A DNA stretch of 64,000 nucleotides, taken from Acuticoccus sp. I52.16.1 (GTDB lineage Bacteria; Pseudomonadota; Alphaproteobacteria; Rhizobiales; Amorphaceae). Below, one piece after another: positions 17,559-26,892 of the stretch (position 1 is its first letter; each line of letters starts with the position of its first letter). The stretch covers positions 4,891,219 to 4,955,218 of the forward strand of contig NZ_CP094828.1 of the NCBI RefSeq assembly GCF_022865125.1. The letters are read 5' to 3'. The notes beneath the pieces are model-generated. The model did not search any database and was not told where the DNA came from. It saw only the letters and a program-made list of their open reading frames with translations. The position numbers and the translations under genes are program-made.

Positions 17559-19106
17559 ATGGCGCACGACACTATCCTCATCGTCGATTTCGGCTCGCAG
17601 GTCACCCAGCTCATCGCACGGCGCGTGCGCGAGGCCGGGGTCTTTTCGGTGGTCGCTCCCTTCCAGGAGGCCGCGGCCGCTTTCGCCGAGCACCAGCCCT
17701 GCGGGGTGATCTTCTCCGGCGGTCCCGCCTCGACCCACGCGGAGGGCTCCCCCAGAGCCCCGCAGGAAATCTACGACGCCGGCGTCCCCCTCATGGGCAT
17801 CTGCTACGGGCAGATGGCGATGACCGAGCAACTCGGCGGCCGCGCCGAAGGCAGCGACCATCGCGAGTTCGGCCGAGCCGAGATCGAGGTCGTCTCCGAG
17901 AGCCCCCTCATCGACGGTATCTGGTCCCCCGGCGAGACGCACACCGTCTGGATGAGCCACGGCGACCGCGTGGTCGAGCCGGCGCCGGGCTTCCAGATCG
18001 TCGCGCGCTCGCCCGGCGCGCCCTTCGCCATCATCGCCAACGAGGAGCGGCGCGCCTACGGGCTGATGTTCCACCCGGAGGTGGTCCACACGCCGGACGG
18101 CGCGCGCCTCATCGAATCCTTCGTGCGCCGCATCTGCAAGGCCACCGGCGACTGGACCATGGCCGCGTTCCGCGAGGAGGCGATCGCCAGGATCCGCGCC
18201 ATCGTCGGCGATGGGCGGGTCATCTGCGGCCTCTCCGGGGGCGTCGATTCCACCGTCACCGCCGTGCTGCTGGCGGAGGCGATCGGCGACCGGCTCACCT
18301 GCATCTTCGTCGACCACGGCCTCCTGCGCGAGAACGAGGCGGCCGAGGTGGAACGCATGTTCGCCGGCCGCAACGACGTCGTCTTCAACAAGGTCGACGC
18401 GGCCGAGACCTTCCTCGGCGCGCTCGAGGGCGTCACCGATCCGGAGATGAAGCGCAAGACCATCGGCCGCCTCTTCGTCGAGGTGTTCGAGAAGGAAGCC
18501 AAGGCCGTGAAGGGCGATTTCCTCGCCCAGGGCACCCTCTATCCGGACGTGATCGAGAGCGTGTCGGCCACCGGCGGCCCGTCCGTCACCATCAAGAGCC
18601 ATCACAATGTCGGCGGCCTGCCGGAGAAGATGGGGCTGAAGCTGGTCGAGCCGCTGCGCCTGCTCTTCAAGGACGAAGTGCGCGCGCTGGGCCGCGAGTT
18701 GGGCCTGCCCGACACGTTCGTCGGCCGCCATCCGTTCCCCGGGCCGGGGCTCGCCATCCGCTGCCCCGGCGCGATCACCCGCGAGGGCCTCGACGTGCTG
18801 CGCCGGGCCGACGCGATCTTCATCGAGGAGATCCGCGCCGCCGGCCTCTACGATCACATCTGGCAGGCCTTCGCGGTGCTCCTTCCGGTCGAGACGGTGG
18901 GCGTCATGGGTGACGCGCGCACCTACGAGAAGGTACTCGCCCTGCGCGCCGTCACCTCGACCGACGGCATGACGGCCGATATCTACCCCTTCGACGTCGC
19001 CTTCCTGGGCCGCGTCGCGTCGCGGATCGTCAACCAGGTGCGGGGCGTCAACCGCGTCGTCTACGACGTGACGTCCAAGCCCCCCGGCACCATCGAGTGG
19101 GAGTAG
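17559..19106 (+). CDS. guaA: GMP synthase (glutamine-hydrolysing)
   Basis: GuaA aminates XMP to GMP. The 515-residue protein begins [20 protein letters not shown]. The class-I amidotransferase has Cys in GICYGQMAM and His-x-Glu in [10 protein letters not shown]. The ATP-pyrophosphatase loop is [16 protein letters not shown], and the C-terminal dimerisation domain has [19 protein letters not shown] and ends [19 protein letters not shown] 15 bases upstream is in frame but less likely. It is transcribed alone. Confidence 0.97.
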   Translation: MAHDTILIVDFGSQVTQLIARRVREAGVFSVVAPFQEAAAAFAEHQPCGVIFSGGPASTHAEGSPRAPQEIYDAGVPLMGICYGQMAMTEQLGGRAEGSDHREFGRAEIEVVSESPLIDGIWSPGETHTVWMSHGDRVVEPAPGFQIVARSPGAPFAIIANEERRAYGLMFHPEVVHTPDGARLIESFVRRICKATGDWTMAAFREEAIARIRAIVGDGRVICGLSGGVDSTVTAVLLAEAIGDRLTCIFVDHGLLRENEAAEVERMFAGRNDVVFNKVDAAETFLGALEGVTDPEMKRKTIGRLFVEVFEKEAKAVKGDFLAQGTLYPDVIESVSATGGPSVTIKSHHNVGGLPEKMGLKLVEPLRLLFKDEVRALGRELGLPDTFVGRHPFPGPGLAIRCPGAITREGLDVLRRADAIFIEEIRAAGLYDHIWQAFAVLLPVETVGVMGDARTYEKVLALRAVTSTDGMTADIYPFDVAFLGRVASRIVNQVRGVNRVVYDVTSKPPGTIEWE

Positions 19107-19125
19107 GGGGCGAGCGGCGGCCGGC

Positions 19126-19665
19126 TCAGTAGCGGGCGAACGTTCCGCGCATGACCCGCTCCTCCTGGCGGATTCGTACCGTCAGCGGCACCATGTAGAT
19201 TGCCAGCCCCACCACCAGCGTCACCCAGGCCTGCAAGGTCACCGCGTAACCGACCAGCTCCGGCAGGATGTTGAGGTAGTAGTTGGGGTGGCGCACCGCG
19301 CGGAAGAGCGGGTGGGTGACGAGGTCGTGATCGCGGGCGATGATCAGCTTCACGGTCCAGAACCGGCCCAGCAGCGCGATCACGACCACCAGCATCACCG
19401 CACCGAAGGCGTAGATCGCGAGACCCGTAACGCTCACCCAGTCGAACGGGGCGGGGCGGACGAGATACTCGGCGAGCCCCGCGAGATAGAACCCGATGTG
19501 CGCCAGCGCGATCGCCCGTGAGTTGGCGGCCCCGTGTTCCACCGCCCCCACGGCCTTCATCGCCGCCTCGTTGCGGATCGAAATGGCGAGGGTGACGAGG
19601 CGGAAGACGACGGCGAGGCCGACGAAGGCGATGAAAAAAGCGGATCCGTCAGCGGGACCGGGCAT
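19126..19665 (-). CDS. isoprenylcysteine carboxyl methyltransferase (ICMT) family membrane protein
   Basis: The 179-residue integral membrane protein has about five helices. The C-terminal motif RHPNYYLNILPELVGYAV, with a following RxEE in VRIRQEERVMRG, is typical of ICMT/phospholipid-methyltransferase-like SAM-binding proteins. In bacteria the substrate is usually unknown. It converges on guaA with 19 bp between stops. Start is the ATG at 19663-19665. Confidence 0.8.
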   Translation of the reverse strand: MPGPADGSAFFIAFVGLAVVFRLVTLAISIRNEAAMKAVGAVEHGAANSRAIALAHIGFYLAGLAEYLVRPAPFDWVSVTGLAIYAFGAVMLVVVIALLGRFWTVKLIIARDHDLVTHPLFRAVRHPNYYLNILPELVGYAVTLQAWVTLVVGLAIYMVPLTVRIRQEERVMRGTFARY

Positions 19666-19843
19666 GGGACTCTCCGAGAAGATCGAGTGAAATGAGGATG
19701 ACTCCGCGCTCGAACCGGCGGCCGAGATGCCCTGCGATACGGCCCCATCGATCCCGGCACAATCCCGGCGAATCCACGCTCAAAATCTTTTATCTTATTG
19801 AAATTATTTAGATAATTACCGGAAGACGGACGCGGGTGCCGCG

Positions 19844-20773
19844 TCACACTTCGGTGAGTGTGCTGACCGGCACACCGAGGCGGCGGCAGGCTTGCACCGC
19901 CGGTGCCGAAGGGAGGAGGATGCGCTCGGCCGCCCCGCCGATCCGGCGCAGCACGGCCACCTCGGCGCGGCTCGCGCCGTACGCGTCGCCGAGGCCCACC
20001 CGGTGGCGCACCACACCCGGTATCAGTTCCACCGCCCCGCGCACCATCAGGCGCTGCAGCGGCCGCAGTCCGCGCGGCAGCGCCGGCGACGTGCGCATCA
20101 GCTCAAGAAACTCGAAGATGATGGGAGAAGCCTCCAGCCGCGGCCGCGTCCGCTCGAGCAGCCCGTCCCACTCGGCTAGCGAGGCGGGGGCGCCGGTCGC
20201 GCCATAGAGCCGCGCCGCCGCCTGCGTCTCGGCGAACGCCCGGGAGAGCGCGGCATCGTCGAGCGGGCGCACGAAGCGACTGTAGCCGCTGGCGAAACCG
20301 AAGGTGGCGGTCGCCTGTACCCAGTCGAGCAGAGCGACGTCGTCGGCGCGGTAGGGCGTGCCGGCAGGTGTCTCGCCGGTGACGCGCGCGTGCATCCGGT
20401 TGACGCCGGCGATCATCGCCTCCGCCTTCGAGCGCGGGCCGTAGACGGTGACCATCGCCGCCTGGCCGGTCCGCTGCAATCGCCGCACCGGCTCGCGGCG
20501 AAACGACGAATGCTCCCACACGCCCGAACGGACTGAGGGTTCGGCCAGCTCCAGGATCACCGCCGCGACACCCCCGGTGAAGAGCGCCACCGGGTTCTTG
20601 AAGATTTTCCAGGAGAGCGAATCGGGAGCGATCAGCGCGGCCTCTCCAGGGGGAACGCGGAAGTCGATCGCGGCCATATCGTCGGGCTGCGAGAGGCGCG
20701 CGACCGCCGTGTCCAGCCGTCGCAGCAGCCCCGGCGGCATGAGCCGCGGCGCCCATGTGTCACTCCGGCCCAT
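19844..20773 (-). CDS. MpaB-like oxygenase (DUF2236)
   Basis: The 309-residue protein has features of the DUF2236/MpaB family, heme- or metal-dependent oxygenases related to latex-clearing proteins: WKIFKNPVALFTGGVAAVIL, then GVWEHSSFRREPVRRLQRTG, VNRMHARVTGETPAG and WVQATATFGFASGYSRFV with conserved His/Trp. The substrate is unknown. The start MGRSDTWAPRLMPP at 20771-20773 avoids an arginine-rich upstream shadow. The 180 bases before the ICMT gene include an AT-rich patch around 19785-19815 that may hold a promoter or terminator. Confidence 0.82.
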   Translation of the reverse strand: MGRSDTWAPRLMPPGLLRRLDTAVARLSQPDDMAAIDFRVPPGEAALIAPDSLSWKIFKNPVALFTGGVAAVILELAEPSVRSGVWEHSSFRREPVRRLQRTGQAAMVTVYGPRSKAEAMIAGVNRMHARVTGETPAGTPYRADDVALLDWVQATATFGFASGYSRFVRPLDDAALSRAFAETQAAARLYGATGAPASLAEWDGLLERTRPRLEASPIIFEFLELMRTSPALPRGLRPLQRLMVRGAVELIPGVVRHRVGLGDAYGASRAEVAVLRRIGGAAERILLPSAPAVQACRRLGVPVSTLTEV

Positions 20774-20944
20774 CGTGCGCCCTCCGAACGCGCCCGGCGC
20801 GACGCGGCGCCGGCCCCGTGGGGATCTAGGGGCCACATCGCGATTGTGAACGGGGGGTCACGGCACGCGCGGACTTGATCGGCGCCGCCAATTCTCCCAG
20901 ACCTTGCGCCGGTCCGCCGACGGGCCGCAGCTTAAGGGGAAACG

Positions 20945-21397
20945 ATGGCAACCCGCGTGACGATCCGCCCGGTGATCGCGGCCGACGAGGCCGAGTGGCG
21001 CCGCCTCTTCAAGGCCTACCACGTGTTCTACGAGGCCAGCGTGACCGATGCCGTCTACACGGCGACGTTCGCCCGCATCCTCGGCGACGACCCGTGGCAG
21101 CCCTTCGGCCTCATCGCCGAGGTGAACGGGCGCGCGGCCGGCCTCGTCCACTACCTCTTCCACAGCCACACATGGCGCGAGGAGCGCATCACCTACCTCC
21201 AGGACCTCTATGCCGACCCGGACGTGCGTGGTCACGGCGTCGGCCGAGCACTGATCGAGGCGGTCTACCGCGCGGCGGACGAGGCCGGGGCGCCGGGCGT
21301 CTACTGGACCACGCAGCACTTCAACGAGACCGCGCGCCTGCTCTACGACCGGATCGGCGAGCTGACGCCGTTCATCAAGTACCAGCGCCCGCGCTGA
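20945..21397 (+). CDS. GNAT family N-acetyltransferase
   Basis: The 150-residue single-domain acetyltransferase has the acetyl-CoA-binding motif in DLYADPDVRGHGVGRALIEA (about residues 95-115) and the later Asn-Glu-Tyr strand (NETARLLYDRIGELTPFIKY). The acceptor is unknown. The GGGGAAACG just before the ATG is a modest ribosome-binding site. It is followed 58 bp later by an SDR gene on the same strand; the two could form an operon but are not obviously related. Confidence 0.88.
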   Translation: MATRVTIRPVIAADEAEWRRLFKAYHVFYEASVTDAVYTATFARILGDDPWQPFGLIAEVNGRAAGLVHYLFHSHTWREERITYLQDLYADPDVRGHGVGRALIEAVYRAADEAGAPGVYWTTQHFNETARLLYDRIGELTPFIKYQRPR

Positions 21398-21455
21398 CCT
21401 TGTGCCGGGAGGCCGCGGCGGGTGATATCGCGGCCAACCATAAAAGGAAGCGCTC

Positions 21456-22196
21456 ATGCAGATGGACTTTTCCGGCCGCGTCGCGGTCGTGACGGGCGGT
21501 GCCCAGGGGATCGGCGGCGCGGTGGCGACCCAGCTCGCCGCCGCCGGCGCCACCATCGCCCTTTGGGACATGGACCGCACCCTGGCCGAGACCCACGCCG
21601 CCACCCTCGGCAAGGCGATCGCGGTGCAGGTGGACGTGTCGGACTACGCCTCGGTCGAGGCGGCGCACCGCGAGACGGTCGCAGCGCTCGCGGAGGTGGA
21701 CATCCTCGTCAACTCGGCGGGCGTCGCCGGGCTCAACGCCACCGTGGCGGACTATCCGGTCGACGAGTTCGCCAAGATCTGCGCCATCAACCTCCTCGGC
21801 ACCTTCCACACCAACAAGGTGGTGGTACCGGCGATGCGGGCGCGCAATTACGGGCGCATCGTCAACATCGCGTCGATCGCCGGCAAGGAAGGCAACCCCA
21901 ACGCCTCGGCCTACTCGGCATCGAAGGCGGGGGTGATCGGCTTCACCAAGAGCCTCGGCAAGGAGCTGGCGGACGTGAACGTCGCGGTCAACTGCGTGAC
22001 CCCGGCCGCAGCCCGCACGCGCATCTTCGACCAGATGAGCCGAGAGCATATCGACTACATGCTCTCCAAGATCCCCCGCGGGCGCTTCCTGGAGGTCGAC
22101 GAGGCGGCGGCGATGATCGTCTGGCTCGCCAGTGAGGCCAACAGCTTCACCACCGGCGCCGTATTCGACCTGTCGGGCGGGCGCGCCACCTACTGA
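21456..22196 (+). CDS. short-chain dehydrogenase/reductase, FabG-like
   Basis: The 246-residue classical SDR has TGGAQGIGGAVA (nucleotide loop), NSAGVAG, an IASIAGKEG strand and the catalytic YSASK (Tyr about 155, Lys about 159), ending in the usual FDLSGGRATY. The loop acidic residue after strand 2 (LWDMD) suggests NAD preference. AAAAGGAAG precedes the ATG at good spacing. FabG-like genes act on many substrates; nothing nearby names this one. It converges on the hybrid kinase with five bases between stops. Confidence 0.88.
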   Translation: MQMDFSGRVAVVTGGAQGIGGAVATQLAAAGATIALWDMDRTLAETHAATLGKAIAVQVDVSDYASVEAAHRETVAALAEVDILVNSAGVAGLNATVADYPVDEFAKICAINLLGTFHTNKVVVPAMRARNYGRIVNIASIAGKEGNPNASAYSASKAGVIGFTKSLGKELADVNVAVNCVTPAAARTRIFDQMSREHIDYMLSKIPRGRFLEVDEAAAMIVWLASEANSFTTGAVFDLSGGRATY

Positions 22197-22201
22197 GCGG
22201 C

Positions 22202-24421
22202 TCAGGCGACCTCGAGCTTCTCGACCATGTCGGCCCGGAGCGCGGTCAGGATCGCCTCCGGGTCGATCGGCTTGGGGATGAAGACGATGCTTTCGGCCGC
22301 GCACGCGTCCTGGTTGGGGCGCGAGCGGTCGGAGGTGATGAGGCAGGCCGGCACCGGTCCCGCCAATGCCCGCAGGCGGCGGATGACGTGGATGGCCGAA
22401 TGCGCCTCCGCGTGCCGTGCGGCCACCAGCACCGCGTCGGGCACGATGCCGATCTCCTCCAGCAGAGCCTCGGCATCCTCGCCCGAGGCGGCCTCCAGCG
22501 TGGTGAGGCCCCAGCACTCCATCAGCGCGGTCAGCGCCTCGCGCGTCGCGGCCTGCGGGTCGATGAGGAGGGCGACGCGGCCGGAGAGGTCGGACTCCTC
22601 GTCCGCGTCGTCGCGCCGGGCCTTGTCCACCGGCTGCACGCCGGGGGCGGCGGCGTAGGCGCTGACGGCAAAGCACGTGCCGCGCCCCTCCACCGATTCG
22701 AGGTCCAGCCGATGACGCAGCAGGTTGCACGCCCGCTCGACGATGGCGAGGCCGAGCCCCATGCCTTCGCTGGCGCTCGCCGACGCGTTCAGCCGGCGGA
22801 ACTCCTTGAAGACGTTCTGCCGCTGCGAGGCGGGGATGCCCGGCCCCGTGTCGTGCACCTCGACGCGCCACAGCGGGCCGCACCGCCGCGCGCCGATCAG
22901 CACCCGGCCGGAGGTGGTATATTTCACCGCGTTGGCGATGAGGTTCTGCAGCACACGCCGGAACGTCTTGGCGTCGGTGCGGATGACGCCGGAGGAGGGC
23001 ACGACGCGCAGGTCCAGCCCCTTGCGGGCCGCCAGCGGGCCGAACTCGTCGGCGAGCTGGCTCATCAGCGAGGCAAGCGAGACGTTGCCGATCTCCAGCG
23101 TGGTCGCGCCCGATTCGAGGCGCGACATCTCGAGCAGCGCATCGAGGATCGCCTCCACGCTGCCCAACGCCCCTTGCGCCTTGCGGGCGACGTCGCGCAC
23201 GTTGATGCTCGCCGGGTCCGCCTCCAGCGCCGACAGGTAGAGCTTGGCCGCCGACAGCGGCTGCAACAGGTCGTGGCTCGCCGCCGCCACGAAGCGCGAC
23301 TTGGTGGCATTGGCCCGCTCCGCGGCGGCGACCGCCTCGGACAGCTCGGCCGTGCGTTCGGCGACCCGGCGCTCCAGCGTCTCGTTCGCCTCGGTGGTGA
23401 CGCGCACCGCCTCGCGCTCGGCGGTGACGTCGGTGAAGGAGACGACGAAGCCCTGGTCCGGCATCGGCTGGGCGGAGACGGAAAGCGTCAGCGGACCGCA
23501 GCGCGCGTCGAACTGGGTGCCGGTGCCGCGCGGCTCGTGCGCCATCCAGGCCTGCAGGCGCATCAGGCTGCCGCCGCGGGAGATGGGCGCGCCGTCCAGC
23601 ATTCCGGCGAAGACCGCCGCGAACGGCGCCCCCAGCCACAGCCGCGTGATCGGCACCGCCAAGAGCTCGCTGACGTGCGTGTTCCAGCCGACGAGCCGCG
23701 CCTTCGCGTCGAAGATGCACACGCCCTGGCTGATGTGCTCCAGCGTGGCGTGGATGATCCGGGCCTGATCGTCGAGCAGCCGTTCGCGCTCGCGCCGCTC
23801 GATGCGGATGATGTCCGACACGTCGGTCTGCAGGATCACCGTGCCGCCGGCCGAGGTGCGGTGCTCGCTCACCTGGATCCACCGCTCGCCCATCAGGCGG
23901 ACCGAGAAGTTGACGTGCTCGTCCTTGTGGCGCGCGCGGCGGTTGGCGGCCCAGGTCGCCGGCGTCTCGCCCGGCGGCAGCGCCAGATGCGCGCTGGCGG
24001 CGATGAGGTCGACATATCCGTCGAACGACAGACCCTTGACGAGGCGGGTCTTCACGTCGGCGATCGTGGCGCAGAAGCGGCTGTTGTACATCACCAGCCG
24101 GTCGTCCGAATCGAACAGGCCGAAGCCCTCTTTCACCGTCTCGATGGCGTTGTTGAGGTCGCTCTGCGCGCGCCGCGCCGTCTCGGTCGCCTGGGCGAGG
24201 CGGGCATTGGAATCGTTCAGGAGGTCGAGCGCCTTGTTGAGGTCGCTGGTGCGGGCGCGGACCTCCTTCTCCAGCCGCGCCGACCGCTCGAACTGCGCGT
24301 AGGCCGCACCGCTGCCGGTGGTTGACTGTTCCACTCGCGCCATCAGCGCGCTGGTGATCTTGAGCAGCTTCTCGTAGCGCTGCTGTAGCGGGGCCTCGGG
24401 GTCGAGGCTCATCTCGATCAT
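22202..24421 (-). CDS. hybrid sensor histidine kinase, NahK-like, with degenerate receiver
   Basis: The 739-residue cytoplasmic kinase has, in order, an N-terminal coiled coil (to about residue 100), two PAS domains (about 100-215 and 230-350), a short coiled coil, an H-box (AAASHDLLQPLSAAKLYL), an ATPase domain (NLIANAVKYT, DTGPGIP, GMGLGLAI) and a receiver (about 618-739). The receiver keeps Lys in FIPKPIDP. However, the phospho-acceptor Asp is Ala667 and the acidic pocket is LIDPQ instead of L-I-D-D-D. The ATG overlaps the FIST gene stop by four bases (ATGA), so they are coupled. Such kinases sense signals through a FIST partner and pass phosphate to a separate regulator. Confidence 0.92.
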   Translation of the reverse strand: MIEMSLDPEAPLQQRYEKLLKITSALMARVEQSTTGSGAAYAQFERSARLEKEVRARTSDLNKALDLLNDSNARLAQATETARRAQSDLNNAIETVKEGFGLFDSDDRLVMYNSRFCATIADVKTRLVKGLSFDGYVDLIAASAHLALPPGETPATWAANRRARHKDEHVNFSVRLMGERWIQVSEHRTSAGGTVILQTDVSDIIRIERRERERLLDDQARIIHATLEHISQGVCIFDAKARLVGWNTHVSELLAVPITRLWLGAPFAAVFAGMLDGAPISRGGSLMRLQAWMAHEPRGTGTQFDARCGPLTLSVSAQPMPDQGFVVSFTDVTAEREAVRVTTEANETLERRVAERTAELSEAVAAAERANATKSRFVAAASHDLLQPLSAAKLYLSALEADPASINVRDVARKAQGALGSVEAILDALLEMSRLESGATTLEIGNVSLASLMSQLADEFGPLAARKGLDLRVVPSSGVIRTDAKTFRRVLQNLIANAVKYTTSGRVLIGARRCGPLWRVEVHDTGPGIPASQRQNVFKEFRRLNASASASEGMGLGLAIVERACNLLRHRLDLESVEGRGTCFAVSAYAAAPGVQPVDKARRDDADEESDLSGRVALLIDPQAATREALTALMECWGLTTLEAASGEDAEALLEEIGIVPDAVLVAARHAEAHSAIHVIRRLRALAGPVPACLITSDRSRPNQDACAAESIVFIPKPIDPEAILTALRADMVEKLEVA

Positions 24422-25575
24422 GTCGGCACCGGCGGATAGATCGCGACGCCGGTCAGCGTCTGGTTGACGTGCAGTCCGTTGACCTGCTCGCCGTAGGTCG
24501 AGAAGCCGACGACGCCGTGCTCGGCCAGCAGCGAGGAGATGGCGCCGACGAGCTGTTTCTCCTCCGCCTCCTTGCGACGCAGCACGCAGTCCGCGGCGAG
24601 GATGATGTCCGGTCGCCCCTCCGCCGCCAGGATGCCGAGTTCGCCCGCCAGGTGCTCCACCATGGGCTTGGCGTCCGCGAGGGTGAGGACGAGACCCTGG
24701 TCGATGGCGCAGAAGAAGATCAGCTCGCCGGTCTCGGTCACCTTCTGGATGGCGCGCACGTAGTGCTGGCCGCCCATGCGCACCACCACCGGGTGCGCGG
24801 CGAAGGTGAACGTGGTGAGCTGCTCGGGATCCTTGCCCAGGATGCGGGCGTATTCACGCGCGGCCGGCTCGGCGTTGATTTCGCGCACCAGGCGGCGTTC
24901 CGGGTCGGCCTCGGTGACCACCATGCGCTTCTCGGTCGGACGCAGGTGGTCGGTCTTGAAGACCTTCACGCGGCAGGAGGTGCGCACCAGCGCCACCACC
25001 GCGGCGTTGCGCAGCGTTCGGCCGCCGGCCGACACCAGCGTCTTGCGGAAGTCCGCCCCGTCGCCGGCCGATCCGCCGAACACCGGCGTCGAGCCGAGGC
25101 CCATCGCCAGCGTCGCGGTGAGCTGGTCCTCCATGCGCGACAGCCCGTCCACCATGAGGAAGGCGAATTCCTCGGTGAAGCGGGCGTGCTCGCGGGCCAG
25201 CTCGGCGCGCGTGGTGGTCACGCGGTCGATCAACGCGGGGTGCGAGAAATCCGACAGGTCGGGCACCACCACGACCCGCGCCGCGAAGTTGGCGCTGGGG
25301 AAGCCGACGGCGACGATGGTGCCGTCGGTATAGCCGTCGTCGGCGATCTCGCCTGCGGTGGTGCAGGCGATGACCTCCGCCGCCTCGAAGGCGGCGCGAG
25401 CGTCTGCGACGACCCGCGCGAAGTCGGCTCGGGGCGAGACGAACAGTGCGATCAGCGCGAACGGTCCTGGCCCCAGCCCGGTCTTGAGCCGAGCCACGGG
25501 CGCCGGGTCGTCACAAAAGACGGTGGCCCGACGGACAGTCCGTTCCCTGATCGACGGACCAATGGCCGCGTCCAC
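24418..25575 (-). CDS. FIST-domain sensor protein (NosP-like)
   Basis: The 385-residue protein has FIST_N (about residues 35-230, CTTAGEIADDGYTDGTIVAV and FGGSAGDGADFRKT) and FIST_C (about 230-370, AREYARILGKDPEQLTTFTF, then FSTYGEQVNGLHVNQTLTGV). FIST proteins bind small ligands; members next to NahK-type kinases have been described as heme-based NO sensors (NosP). Heme binding cannot be read from sequence alone. It is the first gene of a two-gene unit with the kinase. About 45 bp upstream lies the end of the response-regulator gene, so all three may be one transcript. Confidence 0.9.
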   Translation of the reverse strand: MDAAIGPSIRERTVRRATVFCDDPAPVARLKTGLGPGPFALIALFVSPRADFARVVADARAAFEAAEVIACTTAGEIADDGYTDGTIVAVGFPSANFAARVVVVPDLSDFSHPALIDRVTTTRAELAREHARFTEEFAFLMVDGLSRMEDQLTATLAMGLGSTPVFGGSAGDGADFRKTLVSAGGRTLRNAAVVALVRTSCRVKVFKTDHLRPTEKRMVVTEADPERRLVREINAEPAAREYARILGKDPEQLTTFTFAAHPVVVRMGGQHYVRAIQKVTETGELIFFCAIDQGLVLTLADAKPMVEHLAGELGILAAEGRPDIILAADCVLRRKEAEEKQLVGAISSLLAEHGVVGFSTYGEQVNGLHVNQTLTGVAIYPPVPT

Positions 25576-25619
25576 GGGGTTTCCTCACTCAGACTTGCTG
25601 TTTTATCTTTTGTTCAAGC

Positions 25620-26330
25620 CTAAGCTTTGTCTGGCCCTTCATGCAAGTGGAGCGGGTGCCCCGCCTCGCGAGCCAGGAGAACCGCCTGCGTGCGGTTCTG
25701 CACGCCGAGCTTGCGCATGATCGCGGTGACGTGCGCCTTCACCGTCGTCTCGGCGATCGACAGGTCGTAGGCGATCTGCTTGTTGAGCTTGCCCTCGCAC
25801 ATCAGGTCGAGGATGCGTCCCTGCTGCCGCGTCAGGCGCGAGAGCTTGGCGACGATCCCGTCCGCCTTGTGCGCCGCGGTCTGCGCCAGCTCCAGCGATT
25901 CGGCCGGGAAGTAGGGCTCGCCCCGGCTGATCGTGTCGAACGCCTCGCGGAAGACGTCGCGCGCGCTGTGTTTGGGGACGTACCCCACTGCGCCCATGCG
26001 GATCGCCGAGGCGATCACGCGCGCGTCCGTCACGGAGGAGACGATGAGGATCGGCGTCTGCGGCGCCAGCGCCTTCATCCGGGCGAGGCCCTCCAGCCCC
26101 TCGATGTCGGGAAGCTGGAGATCGAGGACGATGACGTCGGCGGCCACACCCTCCTCGATCAGGGCGAGGGCCTGGTTCAGCCGCTCGGCCGTGGCGATGA
26201 CGGTGATGCCGCAGGCGGCCTGGAGCGTCATCGCCAGCGCATCGGAAAACAGGGGGTGGTCCTCGACGATGAGGGCCGAGGAGAACGAGGCGAGGGCGGG
26301 TGTCAGCTCTGGCGAAGGCATTATTGTCAT
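25620..26330 (-). CDS. LuxR/NarL-type response regulator
   Basis: The protein has an N-terminal receiver (ALIVEDHPLFSDAL, phospho-acceptor Asp in VIVLDLQLPD, Lys in VGYVPKHSA) and a C-terminal LuxR-type helix-turn-helix (LTRQQGRILDLMCEGKLNKQ, then IAETTVKAHVTAIMRKLGVQ). It is the natural phosphorylation target of the adjacent kinase, whose own receiver is dead. The start is uncertain. I use the ATG at 26328-26330 (236 residues), close to the receiver; an ATG at 26321 is equally likely, and the frame is open to 26501. Confidence 0.9.
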   Translation of the reverse strand: MTIMPSPELTPALASFSSALIVEDHPLFSDALAMTLQAACGITVIATAERLNQALALIEEGVAADVIVLDLQLPDIEGLEGLARMKALAPQTPILIVSSVTDARVIASAIRMGAVGYVPKHSARDVFREAFDTISRGEPYFPAESLELAQTAAHKADGIVAKLSRLTRQQGRILDLMCEGKLNKQIAYDLSIAETTVKAHVTAIMRKLGVQNRTQAVLLAREAGHPLHLHEGPDKA

Positions 26331-26892
26331 ACCGCGGACACCGGTTGGGCCTGTCACAGCGAGCCCGACAGGATCGCCCGCTGATTGGTTCATTTTGGCG
26401 ACAAGGCGGGGCGATTGAGGCGCGGCGTGTGCCGTTCGGTCCACGAGCTGCCTGCCATTCGTCTCTCCCTGCCGGTTTGTGAAGTCGTCGTGATCTCGCA
26501 TTCGGGCCCGGCGTCACGGCGCCGAGCGGTCGGTCGAGTATCGGCCTGTGCGGTTACGCGCTGAAATGCGACGTTGGTCGTATGTTACCGCAGGCACCCA
26601 GCGCCCCCAACCGCGTAGCGCCGCGCCGGCCGCGACCACTGCCTGTTTGCAAGCGCCGCCATGCCGGACGGCGTCCGCGCGCCGGTGCGACCATTGTCTC
26701 ATGGTATTCGGCTTGCCGAGGCGTGGTGGCGTTCTCTATTCCTTGGCGAGCCGTATCGAGGAGGCCGCACCATGGCTCGCACCGCGCCGTCACTGCCCGC
26801 GAACCCGCGCGGAACGGCAGGCGTGCGCGTCGCTCCTGCGTGCCGCCGCGCGTGACCTCCCGCCGCGTGACGCGCCGCAACGGGGCCGGGTG
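26331..26892. other. region between the response regulator and pqqB
   Basis: About 560 bases between divergent genes. A canonical pqqA peptide (Glu-x3-Tyr) was looked for in all three plus-strand frames and not found. One short ORF with a good ribosome-binding site lies at 26772-26855. Promoters for both flanking genes should be here, but none is clear by eye. Confidence 0.4.
26772..26855 (+). CDS. 27-codon ORF in the pqqA position, doubtful
   Basis: An ATG preceded by GAGGAGG at seven bases opens a 27-residue peptide (MARTAPSLPANPRGTAGVRV, then APACRRA) that stops 37 bases before pqqB. Its length and place match pqqA, and the start Met-Ala-x-Thr-x-Pro is faintly PqqA-like. It lacks the Glu and Tyr that PqqE cross-links, so it cannot be a normal PQQ precursor. 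It may be a decayed pqqA, a leader, or noise. Confidence 0.25.
   Translation: MARTAPSLPANPRGTAGVRVAPACRRA

Noticed and set aside
21375-23882. An 835-codon minus-strand frame overlapping the SDR and kinase genes
   Set aside because: It is Arg/Gly/Ala-rich, spans two unrelated real genes and has no recognisable domain.
26331-26892. A canonical pqqA gene
   Set aside because: No plus-strand frame shows the Glu-x3-Tyr peptide pattern.
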